A stretch of DNA of 64,000 bases. It comes from an uncultured Prevotella sp. Its GTDB lineage: Bacteria > Bacteroidota > Bacteroidia > Bacteroidales > Bacteroidaceae. Within the stretch, counting starts at the first letter, position 1, and every line of letters starts with the position of its first letter. Position numbers and translations under genes: made by a program. The notes below the pieces were generated by a model. The model was not told the origin of the DNA. It made no database searches and saw nothing but the letters and a program-made list of their open reading frames with translations. Where the stretch lies: the NCBI GenBank assembly GCA_944319945.1, contig CALUFN010000006.1, positions 1 to 64,000 of the forward strand. Direction: 5' to 3'. Shown in pieces: positions 17,685-25,941 of this stretch.

Positions 17685-17688
17685 AAAT

Positions 17689-18603
17689 TTAAAAATATCC
17701 CTCGCGCTTCTTTTCCTCCATGCTTGCGTCCTGGTCGAAGTCTATCACCCTCGTCGTGCGCTCGCTCTTTGTTGTTGTCATCATCTCTTCCACGATTTTC
17801 TCTATCGTGTCGGCGTCGCTCTCAATGGCTCCGGTCAGCGGCCAGCAGCCGAGCGTGCGGAAGCGGATTTTCTTGTATTCTATCTTGTCACGATATTTTT
17901 CGGGCAGACGGTCGTCGTCGGGCATGATCAGTTGTCCGTCGATGTTGACCACGGGGCGTACTTTTGCGAAATACAAGGGCACGATAGGTATCTTCTCTAA
18001 GCGTATGTACTGCCATATGTCAAGCTCGGTCCAATTGCTCAGGGGGAATACCCTTATCTCGCCTTCGCCCTTGCGGATGCGTGTGTTGTATATGTCCCAA
18101 AGTTCGGGACGCTGGTTCTTGGGGTCCCACTGGTGGAATTTGTTGCGGAAAGAGAATATCCTTTCCTTTGCGCGCGACTTCTCTTCGTCGCGGCGCGCAC
18201 CGCCGAAGGCCGCGTCGAACTTGTATTTGTCTAATGCGTGCAGCAACGCCTGCGTCTTCATTATGTCGGTGTGCACCTTGCTGCCGTGGGTGAACGGGCC
18301 CACGCCGGCGCGGAACGCCTCCATGTTGCTTTCCACGATGAGCCTCCAGCCGTGGCTTGCGGCGTATTCGTCGCGGAACTTTATCATCTCCTTGAACTTC
18401 CATTTCGAGTCGATGTGCATCAGGGGGAACGGCGGCCGTCCCGGATAAAAGGCCTTCTCGGCAAGTCTTGCCATCACAGACGAGTCCTTGCCTATGCTGT
18501 AAAGCATCACCGGGTTTTCAAACTCGGCCGCCACCTCGCGGATGATGTGTATCGATTCCGCCTCAAGCTCTTTCAGATGGCTAAGTTTATATTCTTCTTT
18601 CAT
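17689..18603 (-). CDS. cysD: Sulfate adenylyltransferase subunit 2
   Basis: This is the catalytic PP-loop subunit of ATP sulfurylase, forming APS from sulfate and ATP with CysN. The PP-loop [10 protein letters not shown] is near residues 35-44, and the [16 protein letters not shown] and [15 protein letters not shown] segments are diagnostic. At 304 residues it is full length. It follows cysC by 33 bases. No phosphoadenylyl- or adenylyl-sulfate reductase is near, so the APS and PAPS made here are probably destined for sulfonation. Confidence 0.97.
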   Translation of the reverse strand: MKEEYKLSHLKELEAESIHIIREVAAEFENPVMLYSIGKDSSVMARLAEKAFYPGRPPFPLMHIDSKWKFKEMIKFRDEYAASHGWRLIVESNMEAFRAGVGPFTHGSKVHTDIMKTQALLHALDKYKFDAAFGGARRDEEKSRAKERIFSFRNKFHQWDPKNQRPELWDIYNTRIRKGEGEIRVFPLSNWTELDIWQYIRLEKIPIVPLYFAKVRPVVNIDGQLIMPDDDRLPEKYRDKIEYKKIRFRTLGCWPLTGAIESDADTIEKIVEEMMTTTKSERTTRVIDFDQDASMEEKKREGYF

Positions 18604-18636
18604 CCTTTATTTAGTGTTGTTTGTTTCGTTTATATG

Positions 18637-19236
18637 TCATACCGTAACTTTCGGCAGGATGAGTGCGAGCAGTCTGTTTACTGACTCTTCAAGTGAAAGC
18701 GTCGACGTGTCGAGCGACAAGTCGGGATTCTTCGGAGCCTCGAACGGCGCCGATACGCCCGTAAACTCTTTTATCTCGCCGCGCCTCGCTTTGGCGTAAA
18801 GGCCTTTTACGTCGCGCCGTTCGCACTCCTCGATGGGCGTGCTTACGTACACTTCAACGAAGTCGTTGCGCCCTATGATGCCGGCGGCCATGTTCCTGAG
18901 ACTCTCGCTCGGGCTGATGAACGCGGCAATGGTGATGATTCCCGTATCAACAAAAAGTTTGCCAATCTCGGCTATGCGGCGGATGTTTTCAACCCTGTCT
19001 TCGGGCGAAAAGCCGAGGTTGTTGTTTATTCCGCTGCGTATGTTGTCGCCGTCGAGCACGCGGCAGAGCAGTTTGCGCTTCTGCAACTCTCGTTCGAGAG
19101 CCAGTGCAATGGTGCTTTTGCCCGAACCGCTCAGCCCCGTGAACCATATCATCAGTCCGCGTTGGCCGAGAAGCTCTTCCTTGTCGGCGCGCGTAAGCAT
19201 CTTGTCGAAGATAGGATATATGTGTTCCATTATCAT
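18637..19236 (-). CDS. cysC: Adenylyl-sulfate (APS) kinase
   Basis: This kinase phosphorylates APS at the 3' position to give PAPS, the sulfonate donor. P-loop GLSGSGKST is near residue 34. The VLDGDNIRSGIN motif, the LGFSPEDRVENIRR APS-binding segment and FISPSESLR are all present. At 199 residues it is full length. An internal ATG (19230) could also serve as start, differing by two residues. It sits between the SLC13 permease and cysD in the sulfonation operon. Confidence 0.96.
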   Translation of the reverse strand: MIMEHIYPIFDKMLTRADKEELLGQRGLMIWFTGLSGSGKSTIALALERELQKRKLLCRVLDGDNIRSGINNNLGFSPEDRVENIRRIAEIGKLFVDTGIITIAAFISPSESLRNMAAGIIGRNDFVEVYVSTPIEECERRDVKGLYAKARRGEIKEFTGVSAPFEAPKNPDLSLDTSTLSLEESVNRLLALILPKVTV

Positions 19237-19294
19237 AGTTCTTAAATCTTTTCGTGGATTATCGGATTAGACCGATGAGGCGGATAATTAGTAT

Positions 19295-19345
19295 TCTCAC
19301 CTTCTCACCTTCTCACCTTCTCACCTTTTCACCCTTTCACCTTTT
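19295..19345. repeat. CACCTTCTCACCTTTTCACC word array
   Basis: The gap between the permease stop and cysC start contains six to seven degenerate CACCTTCTCA words, the reverse-complement form of the GGTGAAAAGG family. Here only one orientation is present. Confidence 0.7.
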
Positions 19346-19347
19346 TC

Positions 19348-20916
19348 TCATGCCGCCGTGAACGGCCAGATGAGCGGTATCAGCCCTACGGCTATCACCA
19401 TTACGATGAAGTCCATGGGCAGGCCTATCTTGATGAAGTCGGTAAACTTATAGTTGCCGGCTCCCTGCACTATCAGGTTGGTCTGGTAGCCTATCGGTGT
19501 GGCGAAGCCCGCCGACGCGGCAATGCATATAGCAATGAAGAACGGCATGGGGTCGACGCCGAACTTCGCGGCCGTCTCCAACGCTAAGGGGAAGGCTAAT
19601 GCGGCTGCGGCGTTGTTGGTGATAAGCTCGGTGATGACGAGCGTCACGAGATAGAGCAAAGCCAGGGCGCCCCATGCGCCGAGCGAGCCCGATACGTCCT
19701 TGATGAACTCGGCTATCATGGCCGCAAGACCCGACTCCTCCATCGCTGCGCTTATGGCGAAGGCGCAGGCTATGGTGATGAGTATGTCCCAGCTGATGTA
19801 CTTGGTGTACTTCTTGGGCGGGAACAGCTTGAGCCACGCCATCACCACGGCCGTCACCGAGGCGAAGAAGAACATGTCCATCTTTACCCTCGGAAACTTC
19901 TCCTGGAACAGCGGCAGCTCGCCAATCGTGGCGCCCACTATCATTATGATGAGCAGCGCCAGCGCCGTCCACTTCTTCCATTCGGGCATCGGCCTTGTGG
20001 GTATTTCCTTACCGTTGGTCATCATGAGGAACACCGAAGAGTCGCCCCACGTTTTGGTGAACGCGTCGTCGGCAAGCAGCACGAGGGTGTCGCCCTGCTG
20101 CAGCCTCACCTCGCCGAGGTTTTCGGTGAACACCTGTCCGCCCTGCCTTATCTCCTTGATTTCGGCTCCGTAGCGGCGCTTGAAGTCGAACGTCTTCAGC
20201 TTCCGCTTCAGTCCCGGGAAGCGTGATGCCAGCACCACCTCTACCACGTGCTGCCCGGTCTCCTCCGTCCGTTCGGCCTCTTCCTCCTCTATGCTGTCGG
20301 GCCGTTCGGCCGGCAGCAGCTTCTTCGAGGTCAGTATGATGAAGGCCAGTCCGGCCACGGTTATCGGAATGCCGATGAAGGCGAGGTCGAACATCTTCAG
20401 TCCGTCGAATCCCTTGTCGATCATCATGCCGTGCACGACGAGGTTGGTCGACGTGCCTATGAGCGTACACAGACCGCCGAGGATGGTGGCGTAAGACAGC
20501 GGGATGAGGAACTTCGTACACGACAGTCCCACCTTCTTCGACCAGTTCTTCAATATCGGCGCGAATATCACCACTACGGGCGTATTGTTCAAAAACGCCG
20601 AGAACGCGCTCACTATCGGCAGTATGCGCAGCTGCGCCTTCGTCACGGTGGTGCCCTTGTCGGGCAGCAGCTTTTTTACCACCGTGCCGAGCGCCCCGCT
20701 CTGCCTTATGCCCTCGCTTACGAGGAATAGCAACGCCACGGTTATCATGCCGCGGTTGCTGAAGCCGGCCACCATCTGCTGCGGCGTGATGATGCCCACG
20801 GCCATGAAGGCCACCACGAGCGACAGCAGCACTATGCCCGGGCGCATCTTGTCCATGATGAGCGCCGTAAGCATCGCGGCCAGTCCTATCAGCACGAAAA
20901 TTATTTCAAATGTCAT
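19348..20916 (-). CDS. SLC13/DASS-family sodium:sulfate symporter-like permease with RCK_C domains
   Basis: This is a membrane importer, probably of sulfate given its neighbours. The 522-residue protein has hydrophobic helices at about 1-195 and 300-522. The DASS motifs LNNTPVVVIF (near 110) and ITNNAAAALAF (near 430) mark the two re-entrant substrate sites. Between them, about 205-295, a soluble insert carries a TrkA/RCK_C-type regulatory domain (LASRFPGLKRKLKTF and GDTLVLLADDAF). It is the second gene of the cysQ-led operon, feeding sulfate to CysDN. A dicarboxylate substrate is the usual alternative for the family, but context favours sulfate. Confidence 0.88.
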   Translation of the reverse strand: MTFEIIFVLIGLAAMLTALIMDKMRPGIVLLSLVVAFMAVGIITPQQMVAGFSNRGMITVALLFLVSEGIRQSGALGTVVKKLLPDKGTTVTKAQLRILPIVSAFSAFLNNTPVVVIFAPILKNWSKKVGLSCTKFLIPLSYATILGGLCTLIGTSTNLVVHGMMIDKGFDGLKMFDLAFIGIPITVAGLAFIILTSKKLLPAERPDSIEEEEAERTEETGQHVVEVVLASRFPGLKRKLKTFDFKRRYGAEIKEIRQGGQVFTENLGEVRLQQGDTLVLLADDAFTKTWGDSSVFLMMTNGKEIPTRPMPEWKKWTALALLIIMIVGATIGELPLFQEKFPRVKMDMFFFASVTAVVMAWLKLFPPKKYTKYISWDILITIACAFAISAAMEESGLAAMIAEFIKDVSGSLGAWGALALLYLVTLVITELITNNAAAALAFPLALETAAKFGVDPMPFFIAICIAASAGFATPIGYQTNLIVQGAGNYKFTDFIKIGLPMDFIVMVIAVGLIPLIWPFTAA

Positions 20917-20929
20917 ACCTTTTATTTAG

Positions 20930-21050
20930 TAGACAAGCAGACGGGCAGACCTGCCAATATGCTTTGTCGCTTGTCATTGGTTTACTTGTCAACTCGTAGC
21001 TCATTACCTGTTTCTTGTCTGCTTGTTTACTTGTCCCTTGTCAGCTTGTT
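20930..21050. repeat. GACAAGCAGAC / GTCTGCTTGTC inverted word array
   Basis: Plus-strand GACAAGCAGACGGGCAGAC words at 20933-20951 are followed by TTGTC, ACTTGTC and TTGTCTGCTTGT words up to about 21050. The right end overlaps the cysQ 3' coding end, so the last residues of CysQ (NKLTRDK) are encoded by array-like sequence. Confidence 0.65.
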
Positions 21051-21866
21051 CCTGACAATAAACCACGGGTTGTGCAGGTCGGCCTTGTTGTACGTCAGCG
21101 GCCGGCCGTCGTCGGCCCTTACCACCTCGCATACGCCCGTGGCCGCGGCTATGGCGTGGCCTGCGGCCGTGTCCCATTCCATCGTCGGGGCGAAGCGCGG
21201 GTAAACGTCGGCCAAGCCCTCGGCCACCAAACAGAGCTTCAGCGAGCTGCCGCGCGACACCGTCCTCACGTCGCCGTGCTTACGTTTCATCTCCTCTATG
21301 TAAGCCTCGGTCTCGGCGTTGAGGTGCGAGCGCGACGCCACCACCACGAAGCCCTCGTGCCCGCCGCCGTCGAGAGGCAGGCGCACGGCCGTGTCCTTCA
21401 GGCTGTCAAGTGTGCCGTCTGAAGGCAGCTGGCAGATGTCTGTTATCTTGTAAGCGCCGTCGCCCACGCTGCCGAAATACAGCTCGCGCCTCGCCGGGAT
21501 GTATATCACTCCGGCCTCGGGCTTTCCGTCTTTCACGTAGGCGATGTTTACCGTAAACTCCCCGTTGCGCTTTATGAACTCCTTCGTGCCGTCAAGCGGG
21601 TCGACCACCCACATCTCCGCCCACGCCTGCCGCGTTTCCGCCGGCGCATGGCTGCCTTCCTCGCTCAGTATCGGGTATGGAGTGTCGGCCTTGAGCATGT
21701 CGCAGATTATCTTGTTAGCCGTTCGGTCGGCTATCGTCAGCGGCGAATTGTCCGCCTTACGTTCAATCTCGAAGTCGGCATCAGGGGCGCTGTAAATCTT
21801 CATTATAGCCCGTCCAGCCTCTATCGAGGCACGGACGGCGGTGTAAAGAAAACTTTTATTTATCAT
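21027..21866 (-). CDS. cysQ: 3'(2'),5'-bisphosphate nucleotidase
   Basis: This enzyme hydrolyses PAP, the by-product of sulfotransferase reactions, to AMP, relieving product inhibition. It is a lithium-sensitive inositol-monophosphatase-fold protein. The metal-site motif VVDPLDGTKEFIKRNGEF is near residues 88-105, a SEEG motif is near 69, and the WDTAAGHAIAAATG motif is near 235. At 279 residues it is full length. It heads the sulfonation operon behind a putative promoter at 21875-21904. CysQ beside a sulfotransferase and a PAPS-making set supports real PAPS turnover rather than assimilation alone. Confidence 0.95.
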   Translation of the reverse strand: MINKSFLYTAVRASIEAGRAIMKIYSAPDADFEIERKADNSPLTIADRTANKIICDMLKADTPYPILSEEGSHAPAETRQAWAEMWVVDPLDGTKEFIKRNGEFTVNIAYVKDGKPEAGVIYIPARRELYFGSVGDGAYKITDICQLPSDGTLDSLKDTAVRLPLDGGGHEGFVVVASRSHLNAETEAYIEEMKRKHGDVRTVSRGSSLKLCLVAEGLADVYPRFAPTMEWDTAAGHAIAAATGVCEVVRADDGRPLTYNKADLHNPWFIVRNKLTRDK

Positions 21867-21874
21867 TTAGTTTG

Positions 21875-21904
21875 CAAAACTAATGTTTTTTTTGCAATAA
21901 CAAG
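21875..21904 (-). promoter_or_regulatory. Putative promoter of the sulfonation operon
   Basis: Minus-strand TAGTTTTG (21875-21882) is a good -7 box, and CTTG (21901-21904) is a fair -33 box 18 bases upstream. The transcript start would fall nearly at the cysQ start codon. Confidence 0.5.
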
Positions 21905-22035
21905 TCATCATTAAACCGCATTTTTTGTTCTTTTGTTCATTTTTATTAAATGAAGTGCTTTTTTAATGTAAATCAAGAGTTTGCACTTTTACCTGATCGT
22001 GAGCAGCCGCTCGGCCGCATGATGGTGCGTAGACA

Positions 22036-22068
22036 ACAATCCCCTGCCGTGAAGGGCAGGGGGGTATT
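22036..22068 (-). terminator. GC-rich hairpin downstream of the 34-residue membrane protein
   Basis: CCCCTGCC (22041-22048) pairs with GGCAGGGG (22055-22062), and the outer ACAAT/ATTGT bases can extend the stem. It lies downstream of the small minus-strand gene but lacks a clear U-run, so termination is only probable. Confidence 0.5.
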
Positions 22069-22122
22069 GTGCTTGCAGGCTACTCCGTAGTTTGCAAGAG
22101 TTGCTGATGACATGTCGGCGGG

Positions 22123-22227
22123 TTATAGGTCGTTGAGCCATTTTTTGCCTGATTTGGTATAAGACCAAACGACCAAAGCTGCACCGATTATAGCAGCTAC
22201 GAGGAATATCGCAGTTAATGAGTCCAT
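22123..22227 (-). CDS. Predicted 34-residue single-pass membrane protein
   Basis: A minus-strand ATG at 22227 opens a 34-codon frame ending TAA (22123-22125). The product starts MDSLTAIFLVAAIIGAALVV and ends in a short basic tail (YTKSGKKWLNDL). That is one transmembrane helix followed by positive charges, so an N-out/C-in single-pass topology is likely. A -7 promoter element lies about 117 bases upstream and a GC-rich hairpin about 55 bases downstream, which together frame a plausible monocistronic transcript. Small membrane proteins of this shape often modulate larger transporters or respiratory complexes; no partner can be named. The gene is short enough that chance must be considered. Confidence 0.6.
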   Translation of the reverse strand: MDSLTAIFLVAAIIGAALVVWSYTKSGKKWLNDL

Positions 22228-22343
22228 TATGGTTTATTTTAAAATCCTATTAGCGAAAAATGCGAAACAATACGTGGCGATTGTTCCGAGCGTAATGGTT
22301 GTCCAGTTTCTTAATCGTGTCGTGCGCCTCGTCTTTACTTTTG

Positions 22344-22351
22344 CAAATATA
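22344..22351 (-). promoter_or_regulatory. -7 element (TATATTTG, minus strand)
   Basis: TATATTTG on the minus strand fits the -7 consensus upstream of the 34-residue protein gene. The local sequence ATCACTATATTTGCAAA is also found at 49328-49344 in front of another minus-strand gene. Confidence 0.5.
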
Positions 22352-22424
22352 GTGATTTTGTCTGAAAGCGTGAAAGATATTCGCCGTTTTTTGCATGCGT
22401 ACCTGTGCCTGTTTTGGCTATATG

Positions 22425-22522
22425 CCGCCTTCCGGCTTGCGGAAGGTAACCTTTTACATGCTAAAAGGCCACCTTTTGCACCGCAAAAGGTGGCCTTTCG
22501 TAATGTCTTGAGCGTCAATACG
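22425..22522. repeat. Covarying hairpin cluster at the rnr 3' end
   Basis: AAAGGCCACCTTTTGC (22464-22479) pairs perfectly with 22483-22498 around a three-base loop, a 16-bp stem. A smaller TTCCG/CGGAA hairpin lies to its left. The tail TAATGTCTTGAGCGTCAAT (about 22500-22518) recurs in similar form at three other clusters. Position after the rnr stop suggests a terminator. Confidence 0.75.
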
Positions 22523-22532
22523 TTATTCCGCT

Positions 22533-24728
22533 TCACTCTTCGGCTAAGGCGAAGTCGAGCTGCTTCTTCTCCACGTTGGCTTTGGCCACGACTATCCTTA
22601 TCGGGTCGCCCAGCTGGTATTTGTGGTGGTGGCGGCGGCCTACGAGGCAGTAGTTGCGCTCGTCGAAGTCGTAATAGTCGTCGTCCAGGTCGTGCATGGG
22701 CACCATTCCCTCGCAGTGGTTCTCGTCGATCTCGCAGTATATGCCGTAAGACGTTATGCCGCTGATGTGCGCGTCGTACTCGTTGCCGATCTTGTCGGCC
22801 ATGAACTCTACCATCTTATACTTTATTGAGTCGCGCTCGGCGTTTTGCGCTATGATCTCCATGTCGCTCGAGTGCTCGCACAGCTCTTCGTAATACTCCT
22901 TGTTGGCGCTGCGCCCACCGTTCTGGTAGCGCGTCAGCAGGCGGTGCACCAGCGTGTCGGGATAGCGTCGTATGGGGCTGGTGAAGTGGGTGTAATACTC
23001 GAACGCCAGTCCGTAATGCCCGATGTTGTGCACGCTGTACTTGGCTTTCATCATGGCGCGCAGGGCCACGCTCTCTATCAGTTTCTGCTCCTTGCGGCCG
23101 TTGCAGTCGTCCATCAGCTTGTTGAGGCTGCGTGCCGTCTCGCCCTTAGTGCCTCCGGTCTTGAGCCTGTAGCCGAACTTTACGATAAATTCCCTCAGCG
23201 TCTCCAGTTTAGCCGGGTCGGGTTGGTCGTGTATTCGGTAGGGCAGCGTCTTGGCCTTCTGCCCCTTCTTTACCTTGCCCACGCTCTCGGCCACGCTGCG
23301 GTTGGCCAGCAGCATGAACTCCTCTATCAGCTTGTTGGCGTCTTTCGACTTCTTGAAGTAGCAGCGGATGGGCTTGCCATTCTCGTCGGTCTCGAAGCGC
23401 ATCTCCTCACGGTCGAACTTCACCGCGCCGTGCTTGAACCGCGCCGCGCGCAGCTTCTTTGCCAGACGGTCGAGCGTCACCAGCTCTTCGGCGTACTCGC
23501 CCCTGTACCCCTCAGGGCCGGCCGGCGGCGCGGGCTCGCCCGTTCCGTCCACCACGCCGTTGTCTTCAAGTATCTGCTGCACCTCTTCGTAGGCGAATCG
23601 GCGGTTGCTCTTTATCACCGTGTGCACCAGTCGCCAGCGTTTCACCTCGGCGTTGTCGTCCATGTCGAACACTGCGCTGTACGCCAGCTTCTCCTCGTCG
23701 GGGCGCAGCGAGCACACGTAGTTGCACAGGCGTTCGGGCAGCATCGGTATCGTGCGGTCTACCAAGTAGACGCTCGTGGCGCGCTTCTGCGCCTCCTTGT
23801 CTATGATTGAGCCTTCGGTGACGTAGTGCGACACGTCGGCAATGTGCACGCCCACCTCCCACAGCTTGTCGCCGAGCTTGCGTATGGAGAGCGCGTCGTC
23901 GAAGTCCTTAGCGTCTTTCGGGTCGATGGTGAACGTGGTTACGTCGCGGAAGTCCTCGCGCTCCTTGTAGTCCTCGGCGGTTATCTCGCCCGTTATCTTG
24001 TCGGCGGCTTCCTCCACGCGCTTCGGGTACTTGTAGGGCAGACCGTATTGGGCGAGTATCGAGTTCATCTCCACGTCGTTGTCGCCCTGCTCTCCGAGCA
24101 CGTCCACCACTTCGCCTATTATGTTCTTGTTCTCGTCGTCGGGCCATCGGGTCACTTTCACCACGGCCTTTTCGCCGGTCTTGCCGCCCTTCAGGCGGTT
24201 TTTGGGTATGATGATGTTGTTGGCGAACACGCCTCCGTCGGGCACGAGGAAGGCGAAGTCGCGCTCCACTCGCAGCTTGCCTACGAACTGGTCGCGGGCC
24301 CGCTCGAGTATTTCGGTCACCATCGCTTCCTTGATGTGGTTGCGCCGGCGTGCCATGAAGGTGACGCGCACGCGGTCGCCCGTCAGCGCCGACTTCGAGT
24401 TCCGCTCGGCCACGAACACCGGTTTGCCGCCGTCGTCAGGCTCGAAGCTGTTCTTTCCGTTCGGTTTGCGTATGAATCGGCCCTCCTGCACCTGTCCTTT
24501 CAGGTTCAGCTTATACGAGTTGTCGCTCACTTTGCTCAAGAAGTCGTCCCACGCCATCTCCTCCATCGTGTCCACGGCGAGCATCTTCGCCGGGTGTGTC
24601 GTCAGGCGCAGCTCCTTGAATATCTGCTTGAAGCTGAGCGTCTTGTCCGGGTTGCGCATGAAGAGGGCCTGCAGCATCTCGGCCAGTTTGTTCTTAGTCA
24701 GCCTCTTGTTGTTTTTCTTTTCTTTCAT
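22533..24728 (-). CDS. rnr: Ribonuclease R (3'-5' exoribonuclease)
   Basis: This enzyme processively degrades structured RNA from the 3' end. The 731-residue layout is standard. An N-terminal winged-helix segment covers about 10-75, two cold-shock/OB domains lie before 240, the RNB catalytic domain follows with the metal motif TIDPKDAKDFDDALS (near 270-285), and an S1 domain occupies about 640-720 (ISGITSYGIYCEIDENHCEG). The basic N-terminus (MKEKKNNKRLTKNK) is normal. No damage is seen. The hairpin cluster after its stop probably ends the transcript. Confidence 0.96.
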   Translation of the reverse strand: MKEKKNNKRLTKNKLAEMLQALFMRNPDKTLSFKQIFKELRLTTHPAKMLAVDTMEEMAWDDFLSKVSDNSYKLNLKGQVQEGRFIRKPNGKNSFEPDDGGKPVFVAERNSKSALTGDRVRVTFMARRRNHIKEAMVTEILERARDQFVGKLRVERDFAFLVPDGGVFANNIIIPKNRLKGGKTGEKAVVKVTRWPDDENKNIIGEVVDVLGEQGDNDVEMNSILAQYGLPYKYPKRVEEAADKITGEITAEDYKEREDFRDVTTFTIDPKDAKDFDDALSIRKLGDKLWEVGVHIADVSHYVTEGSIIDKEAQKRATSVYLVDRTIPMLPERLCNYVCSLRPDEEKLAYSAVFDMDDNAEVKRWRLVHTVIKSNRRFAYEEVQQILEDNGVVDGTGEPAPPAGPEGYRGEYAEELVTLDRLAKKLRAARFKHGAVKFDREEMRFETDENGKPIRCYFKKSKDANKLIEEFMLLANRSVAESVGKVKKGQKAKTLPYRIHDQPDPAKLETLREFIVKFGYRLKTGGTKGETARSLNKLMDDCNGRKEQKLIESVALRAMMKAKYSVHNIGHYGLAFEYYTHFTSPIRRYPDTLVHRLLTRYQNGGRSANKEYYEELCEHSSDMEIIAQNAERDSIKYKMVEFMADKIGNEYDAHISGITSYGIYCEIDENHCEGMVPMHDLDDDYYDFDERNYCLVGRRHHHKYQLGDPIRIVVAKANVEKKQLDFALAEE

Positions 24729-24836
24729 AGTAACTAATTTATTTCAGTAAAACAACATTTACTTATGCAAATGTACACAAATAAAGCTGACGAAAAGAAG
24801 ATTATTGCATTTTTCTTTCGTCCGCTTCGCATTTCG

Positions 24837-25316
24837 CTAATGCTTAGCTCTTATATCGGATTTGGCCTTTAGCAATGCGTCTGTCGAATCCTTCTTTTCC
24901 TTCATCAGGCTTTCGTATAACGACAGCATGTCATGATTGTGTGGATTCGAGATTTGAAACGCGCCGCTCTCTAACCTCATGTTAACGCGCGGAGCGGTAA
25001 TCACGGTGTCGTTGAATACGAATCCCAGCCGCTTGCCCATGAGCTGTTCGGTGGAGTCGGCCCATGCCTTCAGCTTGTGCTTGCACACTTGTCCGGTTAT
25101 CACGTCATTCCCGAAGAAGTCCTTTCCCAGCCGTAATTCGGCAAAATCCTTGACCGTGACCACCGGCCGGGGAGCTATGCTGTCCCTTTGTCCGTCGATG
25201 ATGCGGTACCAGCCGTTTTCCCTGTGTCCCGCCGATTGCGACCTGACGGGGAACGCCGTAAGCCCCGACATCGCGGCGATTGCAAGCGTTGATAATGAAA
25301 ATATACGGATGCTCAT
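24837..25316 (-). CDS. Exported orphan protein resembling the SecD P1 periplasmic domain
   Basis: The start at 25316 gives a signal peptide (MSIRIFSLSTLAIAAMSGLT, then AFPVRSQS). An in-frame ATG at 25403 would translate into the repeat cluster and is unlikely. The 159-residue product has GWYRIIDG early and, at about 100-130, LMGKRLGFVFNDTVITAPRV and LESGAFQIS. These resemble the head of the SecD/SecDF P1 domain (GKRLAIVLDGxVxSAP, GGxxQI). No membrane helices follow, so it is not a full SecD. It could be a free-standing periplasmic domain or a decayed fragment. The function is unknown. Confidence 0.65.
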   Translation of the reverse strand: MSIRIFSLSTLAIAAMSGLTAFPVRSQSAGHRENGWYRIIDGQRDSIAPRPVVTVKDFAELRLGKDFFGNDVITGQVCKHKLKAWADSTEQLMGKRLGFVFNDTVITAPRVNMRLESGAFQISNPHNHDMLSLYESLMKEKKDSTDALLKAKSDIRAKH

Positions 25317-25354
25317 ACACGGATGTTTTACTAATTTTACTTTAGGCGGTGCTG

Positions 25355-25465
25355 ATTTGTTTACAAAAGGCCGCCTTTCGTGGCGTGAAAGGTTGCTTTT
25401 CATAAGATAAAAGCATACCTTTTGCAGGTCAAAAGGTATGCTTTCGTAACATGTTGAGCGTGAAT
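25355..25465. repeat. Covarying hairpin cluster downstream of rpiB
   Basis: AAAGCATACCTTTTG (25410-25424) pairs with CAAAAGGTATGCTTT (25430-25444), a perfect 15-bp stem with a five-base loop. Smaller AAAGGCCGCCTTT-like palindromes precede it. The shared tail TAACATGTTGAGCGTGAAT follows at about 25447-25465, next to the rpiB stop. Confidence 0.75.
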
Positions 25466-25494
25466 CGCTTGCGCCGTCGGCGCATGTGCTTGGA

Positions 25495-25938
25495 TTATTC
25501 CTTCACGGGAATCTTCTCCACGCGGCGCTGGTGGCGTCCTCCCTCGAAGGTGGTCTTGAAGAAGGTGTCGAGTATTTCGCCCGCCGTCTTGTTGTCGATG
25601 AAGCGTCCGGGCAGCACTATGGCGTTGGCGTCGTTGTGCTGGCGTATCAGTGCGGCTATGTCCTTACACCATGCCAAGCCGGCGCGCACTCCCTGATGCT
25701 TGTTCAGCGTGATGGCCATGCCCTCGCCGCTGCCGCATATTCCTATGCCGGGATACACCTCGCCGCTCTCCAACCCTTCGGCCAGGGCGTGGGCGAAGTC
25801 GGGATAGTCGCAGCTCAGGTCGCTGTACGTGCCGTAGTCCTTATACTTGTATCCGTGTTCCTCGAGATACTGCACCACGTATTTCTTAAGCGGATAGCCG
25901 GCGTGGTCGCAGGCTATTCCTATCGTCTTTACGTCCAT
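25495..25938 (-). CDS. rpiB: Ribose-5-phosphate isomerase B
   Basis: This enzyme interconverts ribose-5-phosphate and ribulose-5-phosphate in the pentose phosphate pathway. It is a LacAB/RpiB-family protein of the normal 147 residues. The N-terminal ACDHAGYPLKKYV carries the Asp-His pair, and the phosphate loop and catalytic Cys lie in IGICGSGEGMAI near 66-77. It sits three bases downstream of the transketolase gene on the same strand, so the two non-oxidative pentose phosphate enzymes should be co-expressed. An allose-6-phosphate isomerase activity is possible in the family, but the tkt neighbour argues for RpiB. Confidence 0.95.
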   Translation of the reverse strand: MDVKTIGIACDHAGYPLKKYVVQYLEEHGYKYKDYGTYSDLSCDYPDFAHALAEGLESGEVYPGIGICGSGEGMAITLNKHQGVRAGLAWCKDIAALIRQHNDANAIVLPGRFIDNKTAGEILDTFFKTTFEGGRHQRRVEKIPVKE

Positions 25939-25941
25939 AGT

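Noticed and set aside
16031..21866. Assimilatory cysteine biosynthesis as the role of the cysDNC genes.
   Set aside because: No reductase genes lie in the window, and a sulfotransferase and PAP phosphatase are in the same operon. This remains open until the rest of the genome is checked.
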